NCBI GenBank assembly: GCA_965212545.1
Contig: CBDBVB010000024.1
Coordinates: 183,879-247,878 of the forward strand
Direction of reading: 5' to 3'
Source of the DNA: JABDIP01 sp965212545
Lineage (GTDB): Bacteria > Pseudomonadota > Alphaproteobacteria > DSM-16000 > Inquilinaceae
Length of the DNA: 64,000 bases
In this document: positions 1 through 8,827 of the stretch, piece by piece
Position numbering within the stretch: the stretch's first letter is position 1
How the letters are laid out: every line of letters starts with the position of its first letter
Notes under the pieces: generated by a model
What the model was told of the DNA's origin: nothing
Seen by the model: only the letters and a program-made list of their open reading frames with translations
Databases searched by the model: none
Translations under genes and position numbers: made by a program

Positions 1-782
1 TCGCCGAGACCGCCGGAACGGCCGGCCTGGAGTGTCGCGCCCGGCTGGCGCAGGACTGCGCGGCGAGGATCGCCGCGTCACTGACGGCGGCTGCAGCGCA
101 TCCGTATTCCCGCCTGATCGCCAACGAATTCGCATTGGTCGCCGACAAGCACCTCTCCTATATCGCGCACGAATATCTCGCCGCGCACAACCGGTCCTAC
201 TGGCGGAGCGAATTCCTGGATCTGGTGCGTCGGCACGGCTTCGAACACGTGGCAGACGCGGATTTCTACCATGACTCCGGGCGCATTCCCGATGGGCTGG
301 AAGACCTGCTCCGCGACGGCGACATCGCCGGCCGCGACTCGGATCAGACGGCCGACCTGCTCTGCTATCGGCAGATGCACAGCCCGATCCTCGCCCTGGG
401 GCCGCTTCGCCGGACGCCGCCGATCCCGAACGAGCTGGCGGCGCTGACGGTCGCGTCGTGCCTTGCACCGTGTGACGGGGAGGGCGACGCGGCGGAGTTT
501 CGACATCCGTCCGGCCGGCGGGTCGACGTGCCGGATGAGGCCAATCGGGCCGCGTTGAAAAAGCTGCTTGCGCAGTGGCCGCGTGGTCTTCCGGTCCGGG
601 AGGTCTTCCCGGACGCCGACCGCGAGATGGACCACCTGCAGGCCCTGCACCGCGCCGGTCTTGTCGAGTTGCGCTGTGTCGAGCCTGGCGATTTCGGTGT
701 CGACCCCGGCCCGCTGAACGCGGCGGAAGCCGCGGGCGGCTATGCAACGACGCCGTACCACACCTGTGAGAGCACCTCGTAA
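1..782 (+). CDS. Methyltransferase-regulatory-domain protein, 3' part (truncated by window edge)
   Basis: The frame is open from the first bases of the window to the TAA at 780-782, so the start lies outside. The visible protein contains a segment reading KHLSYIAHEYLAAHN, followed by a Y-W-F-L-rich region and a helical C-terminal part. This resembles the regulatory domain found downstream of class I methyltransferase domains (PF10119 type), in which the N-terminal half carries the SAM-binding fold. Only the regulatory part is visible, so the methyl acceptor cannot be inferred. An internal ATG-like start at 135 would cut the domain, so I prefer the open left edge. Family assignment is from recall of the motif, without a search. 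Confidence 0.6.
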   Translation, partial: AETAGTAGLECRARLAQDCAARIAASLTAAAAHPYSRLIANEFALVADKHLSYIAHEYLAAHNRSYWRSEFLDLVRRHGFEHVADADFYHDSGRIPDGLEDLLRDGDIAGRDSDQTADLLCYRQMHSPILALGPLRRTPPIPNELAALTVASCLAPCDGEGDAAEFRHPSGRRVDVPDEANRAALKKLLAQWPRGLPVREVFPDADREMDHLQALHRAGLVELRCVEPGDFGVDPGPLNAAEAAGGYATTPYHTCESTS

Positions 783-838
783 CGCGGCGCCATCAAATGC
801 GTCGTTATCAGCGCTCCTTGGCGTTAAGCTTGCCGCCC

Positions 839-1639
839 ATGAATGCCGTTTCTCCCATGATCACCGTTTCCAAAGTGTCGAAATCCTTCGGCGGCATCCG
901 GGCCGTGCAGGACTGCTCGGTCGCGGTGGAGGCCGGGTCGATCACCGGGCTGATCGGGCCGAACGGCGCCGGCAAGTCGACCCTGTTCAACATTGTCGCC
1001 GGGCTGTTTGCGCCGGATGCCGGCAGCATCGCGCTCGAGGACCGGGACATCACCGGAAAGCGTCCGCATGCGCTGTTCGATATGGGGCTGGTACGCACTT
1101 TCCAGATCGCCCATGAATTCTCCCGCATGACGGTGCTGGAAAACCTGATGGTCGTGCCGCCTGAGCAGGCCGGCGAGAGCCTGTGGGCGGCCTGGCTGCG
1201 CTGGGGGGCGGTCAGGCGGCGGGACGCCGAGGTCCGACGCCGGGCCGAGCAGGTGCTGGAATTCCTCAACCTGTCGAAACTGAAGTTCGAGCTGGCGGGC
1301 AACCTGTCCGGTGGCCAGAAGAAGCTGCTGGAACTCGGCCGCACCATGATGACCGACGCCAGGGTCGTGCTGCTGGACGAGCTGGGGGCAGGGGTCAACC
1401 GCACTCTGCTGGCATCGCTGTCGACCGATATCGAACGGCTGAATCGGGAGTTCGGCTATACCTTCTGGGTCATCGAGCACGACATGGACATGATCGCCCG
1501 GCTCTGCGATCCGGTCATCGTGATGGCCGAGGGCACGGTGTTGACCGAGGGCTCGATGGCGGACATCCGCAAGGACGAGCGGGTAATCGAGGCCTATTTC
1601 GGCCAGGGCGCAGCGCATCGCCGGACGGCCGCCGGATGA
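839..1639 (+). CDS. livG: Branched-chain amino acid type ABC transporter ATPase (LivG-like)
   Basis: Cytoplasmic ATPase of a HAAT-family importer, 266 aa from the ATG at 839; alternative ATGs lie at 797 and 857. Walker A GPNGAGKST is at residues 40-48, the signature LSGGQ at 156-160, and Walker B VVLLDE at 176-181, followed by the switch histidine in VIEHDMD. After Walker B it reads DELGAGVN, where LivG proteins usually have DEP.AGLN, so the D-loop proline is replaced. The stop overlaps the livF start (ATGA), showing translational coupling. The permease genes that normally accompany it are not adjacent: a matching livH-livM pair lies at 21244-23150 and a LivK-type binding protein at 36798-38021. 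The substrate could be amino acids, amides or urea derivatives. Confidence 0.88.
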   Translation: MNAVSPMITVSKVSKSFGGIRAVQDCSVAVEAGSITGLIGPNGAGKSTLFNIVAGLFAPDAGSIALEDRDITGKRPHALFDMGLVRTFQIAHEFSRMTVLENLMVVPPEQAGESLWAAWLRWGAVRRRDAEVRRRAEQVLEFLNLSKLKFELAGNLSGGQKKLLELGRTMMTDARVVLLDELGAGVNRTLLASLSTDIERLNREFGYTFWVIEHDMDMIARLCDPVIVMAEGTVLTEGSMADIRKDERVIEAYFGQGAAHRRTAAG

Positions 1640-2340
1640 GCCTTCTGGAGGCGACCGGCATGGTCGGCGGCTATGGCGGCGCCGATATCCTGAACGGCGT
1701 CGATCTGGCGGTCGACGCCCATGAGATCGCGGTCATCGTCGGGCCCAACGGGGCCGGCAAATCCACCGCCATGAAGGCGATCTTCGGTCTGGTCACGGTG
1801 CGCGAGGGCAGCATCTCCTTTGCCGGCGATGCGATCACCAATGCCGCGCCCGAACGCCTCGTCGGCCTGGGCATGGCCTATGTGCCGCAAGAGCGCAATG
1901 TCTTCCCGAACCTGTCCGTGCACGAGAACCTGGAGATGGGCGCCTTCACCCGACGCGACGATATCTCGGCGGTGCTGGCCCGGGTCTACGAGTTGTTCCC
2001 GGCCCTGGCGGAGAAGCGCACCCAGTCCGCCGGCCAGCTTTCCGGCGGCCAGCGCCAGCAGGTCGCCATCGGCCGGGCGCTGATGATCGAGCCCAAGCTC
2101 TTGATGCTGGATGAACCGACCGCCGGCCTGTCGCCCAAGGTGATGGACGACATCTTCGAGCGCATCATCGCCATCAACAAGACCGGCGTCGGCATCCTGA
2201 TGGTCGAGCAGAACGCCCGCATGGCGCTGGAGATCGCCCATCGCGGCTACGTACTGGCCACCGGCCGCAACCGCTACACCGACACCGGCGCCAATTTGCT
2301 GGCCAACCGCGAGGTGGCGGAGAGTTTTCTGGGCGGATAG
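1636..2340 (+). CDS. livF: Branched-chain amino acid type ABC transporter ATPase (LivF-like)
   Basis: Second ATPase of the HAAT importer, 234 aa. Walker A GPNGAGKS is at residues 36-43, signature LSGGQ at 135-139, and Walker B LLMLDE at 155-160, followed by the PTAGLSP D-loop and an MVEQN switch segment. It starts in a 4-bp overlap with livG. The last ~138 bp are the parent of three downstream partial copies (3732-3868, about 4661-4752, about 6107-6175), so this gene's tail behaves as a recurrent junction for accessory DNA. The gene itself is intact. Confidence 0.9.
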   Translation: MSLLEATGMVGGYGGADILNGVDLAVDAHEIAVIVGPNGAGKSTAMKAIFGLVTVREGSISFAGDAITNAAPERLVGLGMAYVPQERNVFPNLSVHENLEMGAFTRRDDISAVLARVYELFPALAEKRTQSAGQLSGGQRQQVAIGRALMIEPKLLMLDEPTAGLSPKVMDDIFERIIAINKTGVGILMVEQNARMALEIAHRGYVLATGRNRYTDTGANLLANREVAESFLGG

Positions 2341-2502
2341 GTTGGATGGCTATTGACCGCGTCTTAAGGTCGTTTGCGGGGCGGACGGTGGCGGTCACGA
2401 ATTCGGCAAACGCCCATGTCAGAGTTCGGCCCTGGGCGGAAATACCGGGACGCAGAGACGGTCAGCTCTAATGTCTGCGAAACCCAGTTGTTGAGGGGTG
2501 GC

Positions 2503-3654
2503 ATGACGACCACCATGGATCGCCGGGAAATCATTCAGGGACTCGCGGGGACTGGCGCGATCCTAACGCTGCCGGGCTGCGTCGCGCGTCCTCCGAAACT
2601 GGATCAGGTTGCGATCGGCGAAACCTCCCTAAAGGAAAGAGCGGAAAAGAAAGGTCTGCTGGTCGGCACCGCGGTCGGGCTCGGCTATATGCGCGACCGG
2701 TATCAAAACGCCGTGGTGAGCGACTGCAACATCATCGTTACCGAGAACGCGCTCAAATGGGAGAGTATCGATGTGACGCGGCGACACCGCGGCGAGGTGC
2801 AACGGTACAGCTTTGGCCTAGCCGAACATTACCTGGACTTTGCCGATGACCACGGCATGGCGTTCCGCGGGCATGCACTACTGTGGCATCGACAGCTGCC
2901 ACGTTGGCTCGAATCCTATGTCACCGACGACAATGCCCGTGCCGTGTTAACGCGACATATCCGTACAGTCGCTGGACATTTCGCCGGCAGGCTGCATTCG
3001 TGGGATGTGATAAATGAGCCGATCGAACCGCAAGATGGGCGCGCCGACGGCCTTCGCCGGACACTCTGGCTGCGGCACATAGGCCCGGAGTACATTGCTT
3101 TGGCCTTCCGGACGGCCTCTGAGGCCGATCCGAACGCGATGTTGACGCTCAACGACTACGATCTTGAGAGAGACCGGCGTGACAGCGTGTTGAAGAGGCA
3201 TCAGACGCTGACGCTATTGGAAGGCCTGCTGAGTGCGGGGGTGCCGGTTCACGCAGTCGGCATTCAGGGCCATCTCCGCCCGGATCGGAGTGGCTGGCTA
3301 GACGATAGGGCGCTGAGGGAGTTCTGCCAGGAAGTGACGGATCTTGGCTTAAAGATCATGGTCACCGAGCTCGACGCGACGGATACCTGGCTCGCGGCAA
3401 GCGCTGAATATCGCGACCGAGTGGTCGCCGACGCCTATGCGCGGTTCTTGGAGATCGTCCTGGAACAGCCGGCTACGGTGGCGGTCCTGACCTGGGGTCT
3501 CAGCGACGGCCATTCGTGGCTCAGCCGCCACTATCCGCGTCGGGATGGTCAGAAGGTCAGGGGCTGTCCTTACGACGAGGAACTTCGGCGAAAGCCTGCC
3601 TGGTACGCTATGGCATCCGCCATCGATCAAGCGGCGCCGCGTCCCGGCGTCTGA
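2503..3654 (+). CDS. GH10 endo-1,4-beta-xylanase, lipoprotein/Tat-type signal
   Basis: Predicted secreted xylanase (383 aa) that would cleave beta-1,4-xylan with retention. The acid/base glutamate lies in WDVINEP (E172) and the nucleophile in MVTELD (E289); HALLWHRQ near residues 124-131 is the usual active-site strand. The N-terminus has an RR pair (MDRREIIQG) and a hydrophobic stretch ending in LPGC at residue 26, which suggests a Tat-exported lipoprotein. The ATG at 2503 follows GAGGGG; a second ATG at 2515 is possible. It sits alone between the native livF tail and the first tail copy, so it is cargo. A xylanase is unexpected beside amino-acid transport genes. Confidence 0.9.
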   Translation: MTTTMDRREIIQGLAGTGAILTLPGCVARPPKLDQVAIGETSLKERAEKKGLLVGTAVGLGYMRDRYQNAVVSDCNIIVTENALKWESIDVTRRHRGEVQRYSFGLAEHYLDFADDHGMAFRGHALLWHRQLPRWLESYVTDDNARAVLTRHIRTVAGHFAGRLHSWDVINEPIEPQDGRADGLRRTLWLRHIGPEYIALAFRTASEADPNAMLTLNDYDLERDRRDSVLKRHQTLTLLEGLLSAGVPVHAVGIQGHLRPDRSGWLDDRALREFCQEVTDLGLKIMVTELDATDTWLAASAEYRDRVVADAYARFLEIVLEQPATVAVLTWGLSDGHSWLSRHYPRRDGQKVRGCPYDEELRRKPAWYAMASAIDQAAPRPGV

Positions 3655-3731
3655 CTGACGGCCTCCGGCCTGAGCCGATCTCCAGCGTTTGCCGGGGGGC
3701 AGCCGCCATCTGGACGCGCACCTTTCATACA

Positions 3732-3868
3732 GTCGAGCAGAACGCCCGCATGGCGCTGGAGATCGCCCATCGCGACTATGTGCTGGCGACCGGCCGCAAC
3801 GCTACACCGACACCGTCGCCAACCTGCTGGCCAACCGCGAGGTGGCGGAGAGTTTTCTGGGCGGATAG
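3732..3868 (+). repeat. livF tail copy 1 (proximal, ~95% identical)
   Basis: Direct repeat of 2203-2340, the last 138 bp of livF including the TAG. By eye there are seven substitutions and one missing base (one C lost after CCGGCCGCAA), so the copy is out of frame and has no start. Five of the seven substitutions are synonymous in the livF frame. Homology begins abruptly at GTCGAGCAG and ends at the stop codon. It separates the xylanase cargo from the amidase cargo. Confidence 0.93.
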
Positions 3869-3971
3869 GGGACGGACCCGGCCGGTCGAGCCGAGGGCCG
3901 CGTTTCTGATTGCTTGACCAACGTCACGCAATGACCTTGTCGGCGGCGCGAAGTCGGCACGGGAACACCAT

Positions 3972-4493
3972 CTAAACTCGAGCGGCCCGCAGGAAACGCT
4001 CGCGTGGGAATTTCCGGCCCGGGCAGCGCGTCGTCTCGCCCGATGTATGACCGTGCAATGTCACCCTGTCGTGAGAGATCCTGTACCGGCGCATCAGGTC
4101 GCGGCTGAGCGAGACCGCCGCCTGATACTGGGCTTCCGGCACCTCCTCGGTCTCGAAATTACCGACGAGGCAGATCCCGATTCCGCGGAAGTTGCGATCG
4201 ATATTGCCGGCGGAGAGATGTGCGCCCCAGATCCGTAGCCGCCAGCGGTCGGTCGCGACCACCTCGCCGAGCCGCAGGCCGTGACCGTTCCCGATGACGA
4301 AATGATAGGGGATTGCGTCCACCGGATCGTTGGGCTGGCGCTCGCGATGCACCCGGCGTAGCAGTTCGATGTCGCCAAAGCGACCGCCGCTGTGATGGAT
4401 GGTGATATAGCGCCATCTCGCGACCCAATAGACCGGCGCGCCGGCAAGAACGACGCAGGACCCGGCCAGTGCCAGCAGATGCCGTCGGTTCAT
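3972..4493 (-). CDS. N-acetylmuramoyl-L-alanine amidase / PGRP-fold peptidoglycan amidase
   Basis: Predicted zinc amidase (173 aa) cutting between MurNAc and L-alanine. The ATG at 4493 gives MNRRHLLALAG followed by a hydrophobic segment (residues ~5-24), a signal anchor or signal peptide. The amidase_2/PGRP core shows YITIHHSGG (first zinc histidine), IPYHFVIGNGHG, WGAHLSAGN and, near the end, LHGHTSGETTRCPG (second histidine and the usual Cys after it). Longer upstream starts to 4616 exist but would bury the signal segment. It lies alone and antiparallel to livF between tail copies 1 and 2, so it is cargo. Confidence 0.85.
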   Translation of the reverse strand: MNRRHLLALAGSCVVLAGAPVYWVARWRYITIHHSGGRFGDIELLRRVHRERQPNDPVDAIPYHFVIGNGHGLRLGEVVATDRWRLRIWGAHLSAGNIDRNFRGIGICLVGNFETEEVPEAQYQAAVSLSRDLMRRYRISHDRVTLHGHTSGETTRCPGRKFPRERFLRAARV

Positions 4494-4660
4494 CGCTCCG
4501 ATTCCCCCTGTCGCAGGTTTCCCCCACGGAGTCCCCGCACTGAACCACCGAACTTTGCGGATGTCGCGGCAGATCGGGGCAAGGTCGACTTTCGCCGGCC
4601 ACGATCCGGCCATCAAGGCACGCCGATGGTCCGACTAGGCGCCGCATCAATTGCCGATTA

Positions 4661-4752
4661 CATCGCGGCTGCGTGCTGGTCATCGGCCGCAACTGCCACA
4701 CCAGCATCATTCAGTTGGCCAACCGGGAAGTGGCGGAGCCGTTTCCAGGCGC
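4661..4752 (+). repeat. livF tail copy 2 (middle, diverged)
   Basis: Degenerate direct repeat of livF 2239-2340. In one frame it reads HRGCVLVIGRNC then QLANREVAEPF, against HRGYVLATGRNR then LLANREVAESF in livF. It lacks two codons in the middle and the stop codon is gone. The conserved reading frame shows that it was once the end of a livF-like gene. It has no start and is not expected to be translated. Confidence 0.82.
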
Positions 4753-5003
4753 CGTCTGGGCACCAGTTGATTGCCAGGGATCTTCGACTTCTGCGGGAAG
4801 TCATCACCGTGATGATCCAAATCAGTGCCGGCGCTGGTCCCTCATACTACGAACATTCCATTCGTATCGGGCCTGGGAGCACGAGGGGCTGAGCGCATGT
4901 CGCTCGAACCAATACGGATGGATGTCCGGCTAAAGGACAGATAGTCGCCCTCTATTGCATGACTGGTTGACTGTCGATTTCGATCCCTTTGGAGGACGAT
5001 GGC

Positions 5004-5633
5004 ATGGAAGAAAAGATCGCTCTCTATTGCCTTGCGGCGTTGTCGATCCTCACCGCAGCGGGGTTGCTGGTATTTCGCACATATTTCATCGCGAATCTAA
5101 GCGATCAAAAAATCGAGTCTATACTTGGAGAACAACCGGGGTCCGAGATTGAATTCAGTTGGCTCCAAAAGACTATTGTAAAAATGAGATCGCCCTACCC
5201 GTCACTATTCTTTCTCATCCCTGCGATAGTGCTCCCATTCCTGGCGTATGGCATTGATATTCAGAAGGACGAATGGCTCGTCAGAGGGAAGTTCGTAGTT
5301 TCCGATAGCAGGCTCGGCCAGCCGAATTGGAGAGAAGGAATCATGACCCTTTTTCCGAGCGATCTGAAGCAGAGTTCAGTAGGAGAAAACGGCGAATTCA
5401 GTATTCGAGTGGATATTCCTAAAGGAAGTTCATTCGAGGATGCGTTTGAATTTATTGAATACGCGACCTTTGACATGACCCATACAGTGCGGTACTCCCC
5501 AACAGACGAACTCGCGAAACTGGAAGCCGGTCACGACGAAGAGAGCTTGCTCTCTGATTTGGGACCGAAGTCTCGGTTCTACGATGAAATTCCGGTCAGC
5601 GTCCTTCCAAACGTCACAGAAGACGGTAGATAA
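5004..5633 (+). CDS. Membrane protein of unknown function
   Basis: A 209-residue protein that I do not recognise. The ATG at 5004 sits 8 nt after GGAGG (4991-4995), which decides the start. Hydrophobic segments are at about residues 6-25 (ALYCLAALSILTAAGLLV) and 68-83 (LFFLIPAIVLPFLAYGI). The remaining ~120 residues are soluble, acidic and predicted to lie outside the cytoplasm. The base composition is visibly AT-richer than livGF, suggesting recent acquisition. The next gene begins 11 bp downstream, so the two probably form one unit. It is cargo in the livF tail array. Confidence 0.7.
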   Translation: MEEKIALYCLAALSILTAAGLLVFRTYFIANLSDQKIESILGEQPGSEIEFSWLQKTIVKMRSPYPSLFFLIPAIVLPFLAYGIDIQKDEWLVRGKFVVSDSRLGQPNWREGIMTLFPSDLKQSSVGENGEFSIRVDIPKGSSFEDAFEFIEYATFDMTHTVRYSPTDELAKLEAGHDEESLLSDLGPKSRFYDEIPVSVLPNVTEDGR

Positions 5634-5644
5634 AAGAGCGGATA

Positions 5645-5938
5645 ATGAAAAATCTCAGGCTTTGGGTGCTCATGCTGGTTCTTCAGTTTGCTGCGTCCCA
5701 TGCGCATGCAGATTGGTTTCAACTTGAGCGCGCCGAAGCCGGAGCCTACATCTCTCATGCGAGAGTTGAGGTGCTGGGTCAAGACAGGACGGTCGGATAT
5801 ACCGACTATTTTGGGCGTGTCGAACTGAGGCTCCCGAATGGCCGGTATACTGGGTTCGTGTCGCAAGGTGACTGGCGGGGCCGGTTTGATTTTCAGGTCG
5901 ATGGCCGCAATGTCATCAAAGTCTATCGCGTTGAGTGA
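5645..5938 (+). CDS. Small secreted protein, possible beta-sandwich
   Basis: A 97-residue protein with a clear signal peptide (LWVLMLVLQFAASHAHA, cleavage likely after A22). The mature part alternates short beta-like strands with the pattern VEVLGQDRTVGYTDYFGRVEL, resembling the carboxypeptidase-regulatory or transthyretin-like folds of surface proteins. It starts 11 bp after the membrane protein and is probably co-expressed with it. Its function is unknown. It is AT-richer than the flanks, like its neighbour. Confidence 0.65.
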   Translation: MKNLRLWVLMLVLQFAASHAHADWFQLERAEAGAYISHARVEVLGQDRTVGYTDYFGRVELRLPNGRYTGFVSQGDWRGRFDFQVDGRNVIKVYRVE

Positions 5939-6106
5939 CAAGACTCACAGCCCTTGATCTGGTGTCGGGGATCACGCGGAAGCACACGGTTGGCTTGGTC
6001 GGTAATGTCGTGCGCATGACGACGAGGGCGACCGAGGCGAGGGCTGGGAATGGGTAATCTCCACGAGCCGAGTATCCGCGGCACCGACAGATTTCTTGCG
6101 GTGACG

Positions 6107-6175
6107 GTATACCGGACCCCTGGAAATACTTCGGCCAACTGCGAGGTGGCGGAATTCTCCCAGGGCGGACAGGGG
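6107..6175 (+). repeat. livF tail copy 3 (distal, most decayed)
   Basis: A short remnant. CGGCCAACTGCGAGGTGGCG matches the livF tail GGCCAACCGCGAGGTGGCG, followed by a diverged AGTTTTCTGGGCGGATAGGG equivalent (6152-6175); a weaker match extends upstream to about 6107. It sits just before the phyH-like gene and so marks where livF probably ended before the accessory DNA was inserted. No frame or stop is retained. Confidence 0.72.
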
Positions 6176-6254
6176 CGCGAGGCGACTGCCGGCCGCGATT
6201 GATATCGGTGTACCCTATGGCATGCGTCGCAGCCGTTGCGGCTCGAAGGAGGCC

Positions 6255-7121
6255 ATGACCGTGATCCCGGAACCCGTTGCCAACCTGTCGCCAACCGAAA
6301 TTGCGACCTTTCGGCACGAGGGCGTGGTGGCGCTGCGCAACCGTTTCTCCGCCGATTGGATCGACCTGTTGCGGCGCGGTATCGATGCCGATCTCACGCG
6401 GCCGAGCCCCAACCTGGTCAACCACTGCAAGGACCCGAATGCGCCCGCCTATTGGGAAGACTTCTGGTGCTGGTCCGACTTTCCGGAGTTCGAGACCTTC
6501 GTGCGCCGGTCGCCCTGTGCCGGCATCGCCGCGCAACTGCTGGGCGCGGACCGGGTCAATCTGGTGATGGACAACTGGTTCCTTCGCGAGGCTCGGGCGA
6601 CTTCGCGGCCGCCGTTCCATCATGACATATCGTATTTCGACTTCGCCGGCTCGATGTGCGTCCTGTGGCTGCCGCTGGAGCCCGTTTCTCTGGAGAATTG
6701 TATCACTTTCGTGCGCGGCTCGCATCTCTGGGACAAGCTGTTCATGCGGGTCCGTTTCGACGACGGCCACCACATGGACGCCGACGGCCTCGAGGTGAAT
6801 GGCGAGCGGTATGAGGCGCCGCCCGACATCGAGGCCGATCCCGACGCCTTCGACCTGGTCCGCTTCGATCTCGAACTTGGGGACTGCGTCTATTTCGATA
6901 TGCGGACCCTGCACGGCAGCCTGTCGACGGTGACGCCGACCGAGACCGTCCGGCGTTACACATTGAGGATGACGGCGGACGATGGCCGGATCTGCTATCG
7001 CGGCGATTGGGCCCATGACGAGCGCGCCATGTTCGAGGCCCGCGGTTATCGGAACGGCGACCGGATCGCCGGCGATTTCTTCCCGCAGCTGTGGCCGCCG
7101 ACCGAACCTGCGGGCAATTAA
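6255..7121 (+). CDS. Phytanoyl-CoA dioxygenase (PhyH) family protein
   Basis: Predicted non-haem Fe(II)/2-oxoglutarate oxygenase of 288 aa. The ATG at 6255 follows GAAGGAGG. The iron-binding HxD is in PPFHHDIS (H122, D124), the distal histidine in TLHGSLS, and the 2-oxoglutarate arginine in RRYTLRM. The family hydroxylates small molecules or acyl-CoAs; the substrate here is not apparent. It is the first core-like gene after the livF accessory segment. Confidence 0.83.
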   Translation: MTVIPEPVANLSPTEIATFRHEGVVALRNRFSADWIDLLRRGIDADLTRPSPNLVNHCKDPNAPAYWEDFWCWSDFPEFETFVRRSPCAGIAAQLLGADRVNLVMDNWFLREARATSRPPFHHDISYFDFAGSMCVLWLPLEPVSLENCITFVRGSHLWDKLFMRVRFDDGHHMDADGLEVNGERYEAPPDIEADPDAFDLVRFDLELGDCVYFDMRTLHGSLSTVTPTETVRRYTLRMTADDGRICYRGDWAHDERAMFEARGYRNGDRIAGDFFPQLWPPTEPAGN

Positions 7122-7212
7122 CCATTCGCTCAGTTCGCTCGGGGAAGGTGGGGTTGGCGAATCCCCTGAACTGCCAAGAGGTGAGCGGGCGATAGTCCGT
7201 TCGAACACGGTC

Positions 7213-8160
7213 ATGGCCGAGTCCCAGCCACAACTCCAGAAGCGCGATATCGATCGCCTTGAGGCCGACACGTCGCCCGAGATCCGCATCGCGACAGCGA
7301 CCAAGGTTGCGGCGCAGTTCGGCTCCAGCGCGCTTGGCGAAGGCGAGCGGCGCATCGCCGAGGACATCCTGCGCAGCCTGTTGGAGGATGCCGAGGTGCG
7401 GGTGCGCGAGGCGCTGTCGGCGCAGCTCAAGGAATACTCCGGGCTGCCGCGCGACATGGCGCAGGCGCTGGCCCGTGACGTGGAGTCGGTCGCCCTGCCG
7501 GTCCTGGAGTTTTCCGACGTCCTGACCGATGAGGATTTGATCGAGATCGTGCGATCCGGCAATTCGGACAAACAGGTCGCGATCGCCGGCCGCCCGACGG
7601 TTTCGGCCCAACTGGCCGGAGCGCTGATCGACAGCGAGAACGAGACCGCGGTGGCCCGAATGGTGGCCAATCCCGGGGCGGATCTGGACGACAAGCTGCT
7701 GCAACGCACCGTTGACGAATATGGGCATTCTGATGCCGTCTGCGGCTCGCTGGCCGAGCGACCGAAACTGCCGGCGGAGATCTCCGAACGGCTGATGGCT
7801 GCGGTCACCGAGCAGTTGATGAGCCATCTTGTCGAGCAGAAGGAGCTGCCGACGCGGGCGGTCAAATCGCTCATGAAGAACGCCCGCGACCGCGCGACGA
7901 TCTCGATGTTCCGCGACGGTGTGAAAGACGACGATGAATTGAAGGCGCATGTCGCGCATATGGATGCCGACGGCCGACTGACCACGTCGATTGCCTTCCG
8001 GGCGCTGTCGATGGGAGATATGCGGTTCTTCGAGATGGCCATGGCGCGGCTTGCCAGGCTGCCGCTGGACGTCGCCAGACGGCTGATCAACGACGATGGC
8101 GATCTGGGGCTGGAGGCGATCCTTCAGGCCGCGCTGACCGCCTCGCGACATCGGGTCTGA
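7213..8160 (+). CDS. DUF2336 domain protein
   Basis: A 315-residue, all-helical, Cys-poor soluble protein. Its repeated ALxxDxExxVREAL-type helices near the start (residues ~15-75) match the HEAT-like DUF2336 family that is common in Alphaproteobacteria. The family has no established reaction; regulatory or scaffold roles have been proposed. The ATG at 7213 has no strong Shine-Dalgarno. It ends 130 bp before a convergent GNAT gene. Confidence 0.75.
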   Translation: MAESQPQLQKRDIDRLEADTSPEIRIATATKVAAQFGSSALGEGERRIAEDILRSLLEDAEVRVREALSAQLKEYSGLPRDMAQALARDVESVALPVLEFSDVLTDEDLIEIVRSGNSDKQVAIAGRPTVSAQLAGALIDSENETAVARMVANPGADLDDKLLQRTVDEYGHSDAVCGSLAERPKLPAEISERLMAAVTEQLMSHLVEQKELPTRAVKSLMKNARDRATISMFRDGVKDDDELKAHVAHMDADGRLTTSIAFRALSMGDMRFFEMAMARLARLPLDVARRLINDDGDLGLEAILQAALTASRHRV

Positions 8161-8290
8161 GCGACCGGCGATCCGGATGTCGGCATCGGGCGGCTATCTT
8201 CATTGGCCGCCGTCTACGCTTCTGCGGAATACCACCCGAACTGCCGGTCACGATTCCCCTATCACTGGGCCGGTTGTGAAAGCGGCCAGG

Positions 8291-8812
8291 TCAGTCCATC
8301 AAGGCGCTCGGCGATGGATGCCGGTAGACCAGGCACGGATCGGCATCCGGCGTAGGGGCATGGGGATCAGGTGTTGCGCCCATGCGCTCGGCAAGCCGGA
8401 TGGAGCGGGCGTTCTCCGGGTCGATATAGCTCACCAGCGTATCCCAACCCAGCGTTCGGTAGGCGAATTCGCGGGCGCGCAAGGCCGCCTCGAGAGCATA
8501 TCCCTTTCCCTCAAACTCCTGCCAAAGTAGCCAGCCAAGCTCCCGCTCCGGGAAATTCGCCGGGAGGTTCAGACCGACCTGGCCGACATACACACCGGTC
8601 TCCCGAAGTTCGATAGCCCAGGCGCCAAAGCCGAGCAGTTCCCAATGGCCGACATCGGCCGCGAACACGCACCATGCAACCCCGCGAGAGAGCGGTCCAT
8701 CGATGTATTTCGATCTTGGCGACGCGTATAGGTCGGCCATTCGGTCGAAATCCTCCACACGATGCGGGCGCAGCACCAGGCGTTCGGATTCAAGCCTGGG
8801 TGCGGTTGTCAC
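8291..8812 (-). CDS. GNAT N-acetyltransferase, RimJ/RimL type
   Basis: A 173-residue acetyltransferase. It opens with LESERLVLRPHRVEDFDRMADLY, typical of the RimJ/RimL/SpeG group, and has the ELGWLLWQEFEGKGYALEAA acetyl-CoA-binding loop and the ENARSIRLAERMGA helix. It would acetylate a protein N-terminus or a small amine; the substrate is unknown. It lies 16 bp upstream of the AhpD-like gene's end on the same strand, so the AhpD-like gene and this one may be cotranscribed. Confidence 0.85.
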   Translation of the reverse strand: MTTAPRLESERLVLRPHRVEDFDRMADLYASPRSKYIDGPLSRGVAWCVFAADVGHWELLGFGAWAIELRETGVYVGQVGLNLPANFPERELGWLLWQEFEGKGYALEAALRAREFAYRTLGWDTLVSYIDPENARSIRLAERMGATPDPHAPTPDADPCLVYRHPSPSALMD

Positions 8813-8827
8813 GTCGACCTCTCCGTC

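Noticed and set aside
78..761. Long open frames antisense to the left-edge gene and to most large genes
   Set aside because: In high-GC DNA, antisense frames stay open by codon bias. Their translations are Arg/Pro/Gly-rich, lack ribosome sites and domains, and disappear where the sense gene ends.
2203..6180. livF tail copies as ordinary tandem duplications of livF
   Set aside because: Only the 3' end is repeated, boundaries differ between copies, and unrelated cargo lies between, so simple tandem duplication does not explain it.
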